From assembly GCA_947455015.1 (NCBI GenBank), contig CANGMY010000095.1, forward strand, positions 1 through 6,125: a DNA stretch of 6,125 nt, read 5' to 3'. The translations under genes and the position numbers were made by a program. Positions 1 to 5,397 of the stretch are shown piece by piece (the stretch's first letter is position 1; each line of letters starts with the position of its first letter). Source of the stretch: Microthrixaceae bacterium. GTDB taxonomy: Bacteria > Actinomycetota > Acidimicrobiia > Acidimicrobiales > Acidimicrobilacustridaceae. Below the pieces are notes generated by a model. It was not told the DNA's origin and ran no database searches. It worked only from the letters and a program-made list of their open reading frames with translations.

Positions 1-353
1 AGCACTCCGTTAATCAGCGGTGCGCCGTTGCCCGAGTGCTTCCAACCGATTTCGGAGAACTTGTCGTCTGACTTTGAACCGAACACTCGGCTCACGTCTT
101 CCTGATCGTCAGCGAGGATGTTCACGCAGAACTTGCCGGCATCACGCAACTTGCCCCAGCTTGCTGAGGTCTTCGTCGCACTGAAAAGCACGAGCGCCGG
201 ATCAAGAGACAACGACGTAAATGAACCAATGGCCATACCTGCAGGACCATCGTCGGTCATTGCCGTAATCACGGTGACGCCGGTAGGGAAATGTCCAAGA
301 ACCTGTCGGTGCTTAGCGCCATCGAATGCGGTGGTTTCAGAATTCTCGCTCAC
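1..353 (-). CDS. Flavin reductase-like domain protein, C-terminus cut by window edge
   Basis: The 117 visible codons match the N-terminal two thirds of the flavin reductase-like (HpaC/DIM6-NTAB type) FMN-binding split barrel, normally about 160-170 residues. Family landmarks are FPTGVTVIT near residues 22-30, AIGSFTSLSLDP near 41-52 (the usual SFTSVSLDPPLV block), KFCVNIL at 74-80 followed by ADDQEDVSRVF, and KFSEIGW near 98-104. Such proteins use NAD(P)H to reduce FMN or FAD in the cytoplasm, often supplying a separate monooxygenase; no monooxygenase is visible here. The start is GTG at 353: the stop codon of the upstream MBL gene (366-368) is in the same frame, so the start cannot lie further upstream. 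An AGGA (364-367) overlaps that stop, 10 nt before the GTG, suggesting translational coupling. The family call is firm; the exact cofactor and partner are unknown. Confidence 0.9.
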   Translation of the reverse strand, partial: MSENSETTAFDGAKHRQVLGHFPTGVTVITAMTDDGPAGMAIGSFTSLSLDPALVLFSATKTSASWGKLRDAGKFCVNILADDQEDVSRVFGSKSDDKFSEIGWKHSGNGAPLINGV

Positions 354-365
354 AAGGGCGAGATC

Positions 366-1199
366 CTAGGCGAGGGTGATGCTGAGACCCTCGAACGCTG
401 AAACGATCGAGTCGACACCCATCGTGCGACCGGTTTCTCGTGCTCCGTCTAGGAGTTGATCAAGCGTTCCGTCGTCATGTGAAGGGTCGTGATGAAACAG
501 CACTAATTGCCCAACCTCGGCAGCTGCCGCGACACGAACGGCGTAGTCAACTGTGCAGTGCCCCCATGTCGGCTTACACGCAAACTCTTCCGGTGTGTAC
601 TGCGCATCATGAATAAGCACATCGACGCCCCGACAAAGTTCAAGCACCGATGGTTCAACGGACACGCCGTCGCTCGGCTGCTGATGATCGCTCACGTACG
701 CCACCGAGAAGCCATCACGTTCAACTCGATACCCAAAGGTGGTGTCGGTATGAGGAACTTCAAGAGCGGTGACTTTTGCACCCGCGATCTCATGCTCACC
801 CTCAACAAGCGTGAAGAAAGAGATGTCGCCGGGGAGGTCTTGACGAGTTACCGGAAAGAACGGAGGGCGCATCAGATCATCGAACGCGTCAGCGAATCCG
901 ACACCGTCATGATCTGGCCCGTACACCGAGAGCGTCGAACCGGGAATGAGAAGCGGCTGACAGAAAGGAAGCCCCTGAACATGGTCCCAGTGAAGGTGAG
1001 TCACAAGTGCATGCGCGTGCAGCTGAGCACCAGCGCCTTGGTCTGCACCGAAATAGCGAAGCCCAGTTCCGAGGTCGAGCAAGATCGGATCAGCATCAGC
1101 ACTGCGAAGAACGACGCTTGCAGTGTTGCCCCCGTACCGAGACGTGCTTTCACCAGCACATGGCGTCGATCCTCGAACTCCGTAGAACGTGATCTCCAC
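366..1199 (-). CDS. MBL-fold metallo-hydrolase (cyclic-phosphodiesterase/RNase Z-like)
   Basis: This 277-residue protein is a metallo-beta-lactamase-fold hydrolase. It opens with the EITFYGVRGSTP...RYGGNTASV signature (residues 2-30) of a subgroup related to RNase Z and phosphoribosyl cyclic-phosphate phosphodiesterases. The zinc site is visible: HLHWDH at 68-73, H150 (VPHTDT), D171-H172 (YVSDHQ), D198 (HDAQY), H214 (WGHCTVD) and H236 (FHHDPSH). A phosphodiester or other ester is the likely substrate type, but it cannot be named from sequence. No signal peptide is seen, so it is probably cytoplasmic. The start is GTG at 1199 because AGGAGGT lies 5 nt upstream and the conserved family N-terminus begins there; the open frame continues antisense into the next gene but has no family similarity. 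It is followed after 12 bp by the flavin reductase gene, almost certainly in one transcript. Confidence 0.9.
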   Translation of the reverse strand: MEITFYGVRGSTPCAGESTSRYGGNTASVVLRSADADPILLDLGTGLRYFGADQGAGAQLHAHALVTHLHWDHVQGLPFCQPLLIPGSTLSVYGPDHDGVGFADAFDDLMRPPFFPVTRQDLPGDISFFTLVEGEHEIAGAKVTALEVPHTDTTFGYRVERDGFSVAYVSDHQQPSDGVSVEPSVLELCRGVDVLIHDAQYTPEEFACKPTWGHCTVDYAVRVAAAAEVGQLVLFHHDPSHDDGTLDQLLDGARETGRTMGVDSIVSAFEGLSITLA

Positions 1200-1204
1200 T
1201 CCCC

Positions 1205-1211
1205 ACCTCCT
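1205..1211 (-). promoter_or_regulatory. Strong Shine-Dalgarno site of the MBL-fold gene
   Basis: The minus strand reads AGGAGGT, a perfect anti-16S match, ending 5 nt before the GTG at 1199. It decides the start of the MBL-fold gene over the longer open frame that reaches 1736. Confidence 0.8.
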
Positions 1212-1234
1212 CCCAGTGCACGAATGGATGGCGA

Positions 1235-1263
1235 ACGCTAGGACAAGGGTCAAACGATGTGAA
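1235..1263 (-). promoter_or_regulatory. Candidate sigma70-type promoter for the MBL-fold/flavin reductase unit
   Basis: On the minus strand a TTCACA (1258-1263, five of six to TTGACA) is followed after exactly 17 nt by TAGCGT (1235-1240), which fits the actinobacterial TAnnnT minus-10 form. Transcription would start near 1228, leaving a leader of about 28 nt that contains the strong ribosome site. The assignment rests on sequence pattern only. Confidence 0.4.
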
Positions 1264-1271
1264 GGGGAAGT

Positions 1272-1279
1272 GACATGTC
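1272..1279. repeat. 8-bp palindrome between two divergent promoters, possible operator
   Basis: GACATGTC is a perfect palindrome, nested in a looser GTGA-N6-TCAC arrangement (1270-1283). It sits between the two candidate minus-35 boxes of the divergent genes, a position where a dimeric repressor could act on both. The palindrome is short, so chance is a real alternative. Confidence 0.25.
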
Positions 1280-1307
1280 TCACACCTCTTTCAATTCTCG
1301 CTACCGT
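1279..1307 (+). promoter_or_regulatory. Candidate promoter for the alpha/beta hydrolase, possibly leaderless
   Basis: CTCACA (1279-1284, four of six to TTGACA), a 17-nt spacer and TACCGT (1302-1307, TAnnnT form) end 6 nt before the ATG at 1314. Transcription would begin at or next to that ATG, giving a leaderless mRNA. This agrees with the absence of any Shine-Dalgarno sequence before 1314. Confidence 0.35.
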
Positions 1308-1313
1308 CGCACC

Positions 1314-2186
1314 ATGCAGATCGACACCATCTCCGTGCCCACCAGTGAGCTCAACTACGGGTGCCTCACCGCAGGCGATTCCGGCCCTCTCGCCCTTTGC
1401 CTCCATGGGTTTCCCGATACTGCTCATGGCTGGCGCTCTCTCCTTCCTGCGCTCGCCGATGCCGGATATCGGGCGGTTGCTCCGTTTATGCGTGGTTACG
1501 CGCCCACCTCGATCCCCGCCGACGGCCAGTACCACGTGGCCACGCTGGCTCGCGATGCAACTGTCCTTCATGACGCACTCGGTGGAGACAGCGACGCAGT
1601 GATCATCGGTCACGACTGGGGCGCACTTGCAACCTACGGCGCAGCAGCCTTCGCCCCTGATCGTTGGCGTCGAGTTGTTACCGCTGCAGTTCCACCGGCA
1701 GCTTCGATGGCAACTGCGATGACGACCTACGACCAACTCAAACGCTCGTGGTACATGTTTTTCTTTCAGGTCGGACTCTCCGACTTTGTCGTTTCAATGA
1801 ACGATCTTGAATTCATCGAGCGACTGTGGGCTGATTGGTCGCCTGGTTACGACGCGTCGATCGACATGCAGCACATCCGCGATTCGATCGGAAGTCCCGA
1901 ACATCTCACCGCAGCTCTCGGCTACTACCGCGCCACATGGGGATCCCAACCCGTATCGGCTGCCTACCAACAAATTCAGGATGTGCTCGGCACGCCCCCA
2001 CCGCAACCAACCCTCTACATCCACGGCCGCAACGACGGTTGCGTTGGGGTGGAGTTCGCGGAGAACGCAGCGGCCGGACTCAGTGAAGGTTCACGCGCAG
2101 CAATCATCGAAGACGCAGGGCACTTCGCTCAGGTGGAAAAACCCGAGGAGTTCAATCGACTCGTGTTGGAGTTCATTCAGTCCTGA
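1314..2186 (+). CDS. Alpha/beta hydrolase, epoxide-hydrolase-like
   Basis: This 290-residue alpha/beta hydrolase carries the epoxide hydrolase set of residues. The oxyanion motif HGFP is at 31-34. The nucleophile is Asp101 within GHDWG, as in epoxide hydrolases and haloalkane dehalogenases rather than Ser esterases. The acid is probably D241 (HGRNDG) and the base H270 (DAGHF). Two cap tyrosines that would activate an epoxide are present: Y147 (SWYMFFFQ, like the DYQLYFQ region of soluble epoxide hydrolase) and Y205 (GYYRATW). The likely reaction is epoxide plus water to diol in the cytoplasm; the substrate is unknown. The start at 1314 fits the usual N-terminus and a leaderless promoter. An alternative ATG at 1275, preceded by AAGGGGA, would add 13 basic, unconserved-looking residues. 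The gene is transcribed alone, divergent from the MBL gene and convergent with mutY. Confidence 0.88.
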   Translation: MQIDTISVPTSELNYGCLTAGDSGPLALCLHGFPDTAHGWRSLLPALADAGYRAVAPFMRGYAPTSIPADGQYHVATLARDATVLHDALGGDSDAVIIGHDWGALATYGAAAFAPDRWRRVVTAAVPPAASMATAMTTYDQLKRSWYMFFFQVGLSDFVVSMNDLEFIERLWADWSPGYDASIDMQHIRDSIGSPEHLTAALGYYRATWGSQPVSAAYQQIQDVLGTPPPQPTLYIHGRNDGCVGVEFAENAAAGLSEGSRAAIIEDAGHFAQVEKPEEFNRLVLEFIQS

Positions 2187-2191
2187 GCTCA
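2184..2191. repeat. Palindrome formed by two convergent stop codons
   Basis: TGAGCTCA is a perfect 8-bp palindrome whose two halves are the TGA stops of the alpha/beta hydrolase (plus) and mutY (minus), separated by only 2 bp. No hairpin plus T-run fits between the genes, so each transcript must read into the other or end inside its coding region. Confidence 0.6.
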
Positions 2192-3070
2192 GGGCAGCGA
2201 CAATGCGCCGTCGCAACCCGCAACCGCCAACCCATCACGAACAAGAGAATCGGCTGCGCGCACCGAGTCGAGGTCGCCACCCTCGCGTTCATTCCAACCA
2301 CATGCGTCACGGAACTGTTCCGGGGCAACTTCGACCCCCGTTCGCAGAACGTCAAGCAATCGAGCACGACCTTCGCGAAACGAACCGATGAATTTCGATT
2401 GACCTTTACTGACAGCGGCAGAACCGATCGCTGGGTCAGGCGCGTCCGCTCCCCCGTTTAACCACGCACACGTCGAAGCGGTCGGGCATATCTCACATTT
2501 GGGCGCGCGCTTTGTGCACACCAATGCGCCCAAATCGAGCATTCCTTGATTCCACGACCAACCCAATCCGATCGGAACGATGTCGTCTGCAAATGTCTGA
2601 GCGACTCGTGCAGTAAGTCGCTCTCCACGTTGACGGGCGAGGATGCGTCCGACATTCGTGTCGACAACGGCCACATCTTGTTCGTAGGCAAAGGCCAACA
2701 CTGCTCGCGCCGTGTACGGACCCAGTCCAGGTAGGGCAAGCAGCGCCTCAAGATCGCCGGGAACCACGCCTCCGTGATCATTGACCACAACAACCGCGGC
2801 ACGGTGCAGATTCACCGCGCGCCGGTTGTACCCGAGGCCCGCCCACTCGGTAACCACATCACCGACTGGAGCGTTCGCGCATGCTGACGCAGATGGAAAC
2901 CGTTCAAGAAACTGATGCCAACGCGGAACCACTCGTGCCACCTGCGTTTGTTGAAGCATCAATTCCGAAACGAGTATCGCCCACGGGTCTCGCGTCTGTC
3001 GCCAAGGCAACTCGTCACGACGACCGGCCGACCAGGCAAGTACCGCCTCGACATCAGGCGATCCGAGCAC
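2189..3070 (-). CDS. mutY: A/G-specific adenine glycosylase MutY
   Basis: MutY removes adenine mispaired with 8-oxoguanine or guanine in base excision repair. The 293 residues show the helix-hairpin-helix glycosylase core: LPWR (21-24), SELMLQQTQV (35-44) with catalytic Glu36, the hairpin LPGLGPYTARAV (113-124), catalytic Asp137 in VVDTNVGRIL, WNQGMLDLGALVC (173-185), and an iron-sulfur loop C185-X6-C192-X2-C195-X5-C201. The tail after residue 201 is only about 90 residues, shorter than the E. coli protein with its NUDIX-like domain (about 350 in total), but its SFREGRARLLDVLR stretch resembles the short actinobacterial type. The start is GTG at 3070. The TGA of the upstream hydratase gene (3074-3076) is in the same frame and only 3 bp away, and there is no strong ribosome site, so translation probably depends on reinitiation. 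Confidence 0.95.
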   Translation of the reverse strand: MLGSPDVEAVLAWSAGRRDELPWRQTRDPWAILVSELMLQQTQVARVVPRWHQFLERFPSASACANAPVGDVVTEWAGLGYNRRAVNLHRAAVVVVNDHGGVVPGDLEALLALPGLGPYTARAVLAFAYEQDVAVVDTNVGRILARQRGERLTARVAQTFADDIVPIGLGWSWNQGMLDLGALVCTKRAPKCEICPTASTCAWLNGGADAPDPAIGSAAVSKGQSKFIGSFREGRARLLDVLRTGVEVAPEQFRDACGWNEREGGDLDSVRAADSLVRDGLAVAGCDGALSLP

Positions 3071-3073
3071 GAA

Positions 3074-3589
3074 TCAGTCTTCTGAGAAAACGTCTTCGCC
3101 GTAGGGAAGGCCACGGACCGGAGCGAACTCACGCTTCCACACCATGACGCGGCGGCGGAACTCGCACACTTCTTCCGAACGCTGGTTGATTCCCTTGGTT
3201 TCAACGGTGACGATGCCGCGCTTGCCGTCGGAAGTTTCCTTCTTGGCCAGCACTTTGGTCACGGCATAAATCGTGTCGCCATGAAACGTGGGCTTGGCAT
3301 GCTTCAACGATTCGACCTCGAGGTTTGCGATTGCTGCACCGCTCACATCAGGAACGCTCATACCCAGAACAAGCGAATACACAAGGTTGCCCACCACAAG
3401 AGCCTGACCCATTGGCGATTCGTTCTCGGCAAACCAATTGTTGGTGTGCGTTGGGTGGTGGTTCATGGTGATCATGCAGAAGAGGTGGTCGTCAGCCTCG
3501 GTGATGGTCTTCCCTGGCCAGTGGCGATACACGTCGTCGATCTCGAAGTCTTCGAAGTGGCGGCCAAACGGGCGGTCATAAACAGTCAC
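3074..3589 (-). CDS. MaoC-like hydratase, probable mesaconyl-CoA (2-methylfumaryl-CoA) hydratase
   Basis: This 171-residue protein is a single hotdog-fold MaoC dehydratase. Its YRHWPGKTITE (21-31), DDHLFCMITMNHHPTHTN (33-50), LGMSVPDVSG (75-84) and KPTFHGDTIYAV (99-110) blocks match from memory the MaoC protein found with ccr and meaA in actinobacterial ethylmalonyl-CoA gene sets, where it is assigned to hydrate mesaconyl-CoA to methylmalyl-CoA. H48 is the expected catalytic His. The Asp usually five residues before it is Asn43, which I believe is the norm for this subgroup; D33 or D34 are alternative acids. Proteobacterial mesaconyl-CoA hydratases are about twice as long, with two hotdog halves. 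The start is GTG at 3589 with GAGGAG 7 nt upstream and an in-frame TAG just above it. It is the first gene of a unit with mutY. The family is certain; the substrate is inferred. Confidence 0.85.
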   Translation of the reverse strand: MTVYDRPFGRHFEDFEIDDVYRHWPGKTITEADDHLFCMITMNHHPTHTNNWFAENESPMGQALVVGNLVYSLVLGMSVPDVSGAAIANLEVESLKHAKPTFHGDTIYAVTKVLAKKETSDGKRGIVTVETKGINQRSEEVCEFRRRVMVWKREFAPVRGLPYGEDVFSED

Positions 3590-3596
3590 GACATTT

Positions 3597-3602
3597 CTCC
3601 TC
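3597..3602 (-). promoter_or_regulatory. Shine-Dalgarno site of the MaoC-like hydratase gene
   Basis: GAGGAG on the minus strand, 7 nt before the GTG at 3589. It supports that start over the out-of-frame ATG at 3594, which runs into TGA after two codons. Confidence 0.75.
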
Positions 3603-3616
3603 TACAGATGACCCCG

Positions 3617-3645
3617 CTGAGCCTAGGAGTTTCCGCAACTAGATT
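3617..3645 (+). promoter_or_regulatory. Candidate promoter for the amidohydrolase gene
   Basis: CTGAGC (3617-3622), a 17-nt spacer and TAGATT (3640-3645, four of six to TATAAT). Transcription would start near 3652, leaving a leader of about 16 nt that contains the AGGGGGA ribosome site. The minus-35 match is weak (three of six). Confidence 0.35.
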
Positions 3646-3648
3646 CGA
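3620..3648 (-). promoter_or_regulatory. Candidate promoter for the MaoC hydratase-mutY unit
   Basis: On the minus strand TCGAAT (3643-3648, three of six) and TAGGCT (3620-3625, TAnnnT form) are 17 nt apart, predicting a start near 3613 and a leader of about 24 nt holding GAGGAG. The minus-10 of each divergent gene would overlap the minus-35 of the other. Evidence is weak and from pattern only. Confidence 0.22.
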
Positions 3649-3657
3649 CCCAGACAC

Positions 3658-3664
3658 AGGGGGA
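3658..3664 (+). promoter_or_regulatory. Shine-Dalgarno site of the amidohydrolase gene
   Basis: AGGGGGA lies 3 nt before the ATG at 3668. It fixes that start and argues against the same open frame being used from 3281, inside the antisense hydratase gene. Confidence 0.65.
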
Positions 3665-3667
3665 ACC

Positions 3668-5353
3668 ATGACTGATCTTCTCATCACCGGCGGAACAATC
3701 GTCGACGGAACAGGCGCAGCTGCGTACATGGCTGACATTCGCGTCCGGAATGGTCTCATTGTCGAAATCGCCCAAGGCCTCACCTCCGAAGGCGAAACCG
3801 TCATTGATGCCAGTGGCTCGTACGTTGCTCCGGGGATTATCGATACACACACCCATCTCGATGGCGCGATGTGGTGGAACCCCGAACTCGATCCACTTCC
3901 CGCCTATGGAAATACTTCGATGGTCTTTGGCAATTGTGGAAATTCGATCGCACCACTCAAAGGCGACCAGCGCGACGAAATCGTCGACCTTTTGTGTTTC
4001 CTCGAAGACCTCCCCCGCAAAGCCTTCGAACAAGAGATTCCCTGGTCGTGGCAGTCATGGCCCGAGTACATGGATGCGCTTCGCACCCAGCCGACCTCTG
4101 TGCACGTCGCTGGCTACCTCGGCCACCTTGCGTTACGCACGTGGGTCATGGGCCCCGATGCGTGGACGCGCGCCGCTACGGCGGAGGAAGTCGCCGAGAT
4201 GTGCGCGGTACTCGATGAAGGTCTTGCCGCCGGTGCACTTGGCCTCAGCATCAATCACTTCGATAAAGACCGTGCACTTCGACTCGTTCCCGGATACTTC
4301 GCCGACGACGCCGAATATCTCGCCCTCTTTCGAGTCGTTGCCGTCCACAAACCGGCAACCGTGCAGATGATCACTCGATTCAACGACCCTGAACTTTCGA
4401 TTGCCGACGCCGAGCGATTTGGCGAGCTTGTGCGCGAGAGCGGCGTGCGTGCGCAGTACACGGGAATCCCATTCAACGAACGTGACAACGATCGTCGCGA
4501 CGAGTGGTGGGCACTTCACAATCGCTTGCAGTCAGCGGGTGCCGACATGTGGCCCATGGTCAACTGCAAGCCGCTTGCACCGTTCTTCGGATTCGAAAGT
4601 TCCCTCGTCTTCCAACGCGTTCCCGCATGGAACGAGGTCATCAACGGACCGACCGAGCTCAAGTTGTCCACGCTGGCCGATCCCACATGGCGCGACCGAG
4701 CCCGCACTGACTGGGACAACCGAACACGATCGAGCCTCTCGCGTATCGATCGACCCGCCGAAATGATTCTCACCATTTCCGAAACCGGTGCTGGCCCGCT
4801 TGGCATCTCGCTCCAAGACCTTTCCGATCAAACGGGTCTGCATATTTCTGATGCACTCGCTGACTGGGTCATTGCGAATGGACTCGCTTCGCAAATGATG
4901 GGCATCCCCGAACGACTGAGTGAAGCCGACGTCGTAAAAGCACTCCGCGACCCGCATATGGTTTTCAACATCAACGACAGCGGTGCCCATCTTCAGTTGT
5001 TTTCGGCCGCTGGCGAACACCTCTACATGCTCACGCATTACGTCCGCGACGCAGGCCTCATCACAATCGAGGAAGGCGTTCACGCCCTCACAGGACGAAC
5101 CGCAGAATTCTTCGGCCTCACCGACCGAGGAGTCATTGCCAAGGGCAAAGTTGCCGACATCGTCGTGTTCCGCCTCGACGAACTCGAGCTGCGCCCCGAG
5201 GAACGGGCCTACGACGTTCCCCATGGCACGTGGCGATTCACGCGCGCCCCTGCGGGCTTCCGAGCCACCATCGCCGCCGGCGTTCCTACGTGGATCAACG
5301 GCGCCAGCACAGGAGCTCGTCCCGGCCAGGTACTGCAGCCAATTCCTTCCTGA
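3668..5353 (+). CDS. Amidohydrolase, N-acyl-D-amino-acid deacylase (D-aminoacylase) family
   Basis: The 561-residue protein is a member of the D-aminoacylase branch of the amidohydrolase superfamily. The N-terminal strand region LLITGGTIVDGTG (4-16) and the C-terminal GVIAKGKVADIVVF (488-501) form the composite beta-sandwich. The barrel starts with APGIIDTHTHLD, giving metal ligands H61 and H63. C90 in GNCGNS is 29 residues after H61, the same spacing as H67 to C96 in the characterised D-aminoacylase. GHLALR is at 152-157, and D437 in NDSGAH matches the catalytic Asp. The two later His ligands (H220 and H250 of D-aminoacylase) have no clear counterpart: the expected strands read VQMITR (232-237) and YTGIPFN (264-270). 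Large actinobacterial subfamilies share this trait, so the true substrate is open; hydrolysis of an amide or cyclic amide is likely. It is followed after 44 bp by the acyl-CoA dehydrogenase gene. Confidence 0.88.
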   Translation: MTDLLITGGTIVDGTGAAAYMADIRVRNGLIVEIAQGLTSEGETVIDASGSYVAPGIIDTHTHLDGAMWWNPELDPLPAYGNTSMVFGNCGNSIAPLKGDQRDEIVDLLCFLEDLPRKAFEQEIPWSWQSWPEYMDALRTQPTSVHVAGYLGHLALRTWVMGPDAWTRAATAEEVAEMCAVLDEGLAAGALGLSINHFDKDRALRLVPGYFADDAEYLALFRVVAVHKPATVQMITRFNDPELSIADAERFGELVRESGVRAQYTGIPFNERDNDRRDEWWALHNRLQSAGADMWPMVNCKPLAPFFGFESSLVFQRVPAWNEVINGPTELKLSTLADPTWRDRARTDWDNRTRSSLSRIDRPAEMILTISETGAGPLGISLQDLSDQTGLHISDALADWVIANGLASQMMGIPERLSEADVVKALRDPHMVFNINDSGAHLQLFSAAGEHLYMLTHYVRDAGLITIEEGVHALTGRTAEFFGLTDRGVIAKGKVADIVVFRLDELELRPEERAYDVPHGTWRFTRAPAGFRATIAAGVPTWINGASTGARPGQVLQPIPS

Positions 5354-5369
5354 GCCTGATGAGAACGCC

Positions 5370-5391
5370 AAGGTGACCGGTGGGTAACCTT
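5370..5391. repeat. Imperfect inverted repeat just before the acyl-CoA dehydrogenase start
   Basis: AAGGTGACC (5370-5378) and GGTAACCTT (5383-5391) are inverted copies with one mismatch and a 4-nt loop, GGTG. There is no T-run after it, so it is not a canonical intrinsic terminator. It covers the candidate minus-10 box of the next gene, which would suit an operator; a weak RNA hairpin is the alternative. Confidence 0.4.
5385..5390 (+). promoter_or_regulatory. Candidate minus-10 box for a leaderless acyl-CoA dehydrogenase mRNA
   Basis: TAACCT (TAnnnT form) ends 7 nt before the ATG at 5398, so a transcript would start at about the ATG. No clear minus-35 box is seen, and no Shine-Dalgarno lies at normal distance from 5398. 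The gene may equally be read through from the amidohydrolase gene. Confidence 0.28.
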
Positions 5392-5397
5392 CGGCCC

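Noticed and set aside
507..1241. A 244-codon open frame antisense to the MBL gene
   Set aside because: It is low in recognisable protein features and lies over a gene with a complete zinc site on the other strand.
1200..1736. Extension of the MBL-fold frame by about 180 codons on the minus strand
   Set aside because: It runs antisense through the alpha/beta hydrolase gene, shows no family similarity, and the GTG at 1199 has a perfect ribosome site.
3586..3594. Two-codon ORF (ATG TCG TGA) overlapping the hydratase GTG, as a possible leader peptide
   Set aside because: The GAGGAG is only 2 nt from this ATG, too close for good initiation, while its spacing to the GTG is ideal.
3281..3667. Extension of the amidohydrolase frame upstream by 129 codons
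   Set aside because: It lies antisense to the MaoC hydratase gene; the ATG at 3668 has AGGGGGA before it and begins the conserved LLITGGTIVDG region.
4532..5371. A 279-codon open frame antisense to the amidohydrolase
   Set aside because: It has no recognisable motif and is expected from the codon bias of the real gene on the other strand.
5370..5391. The inverted repeat as an intrinsic terminator for the amidohydrolase
   Set aside because: No T-run follows; the next bases are CGGCCC and then the start codon.
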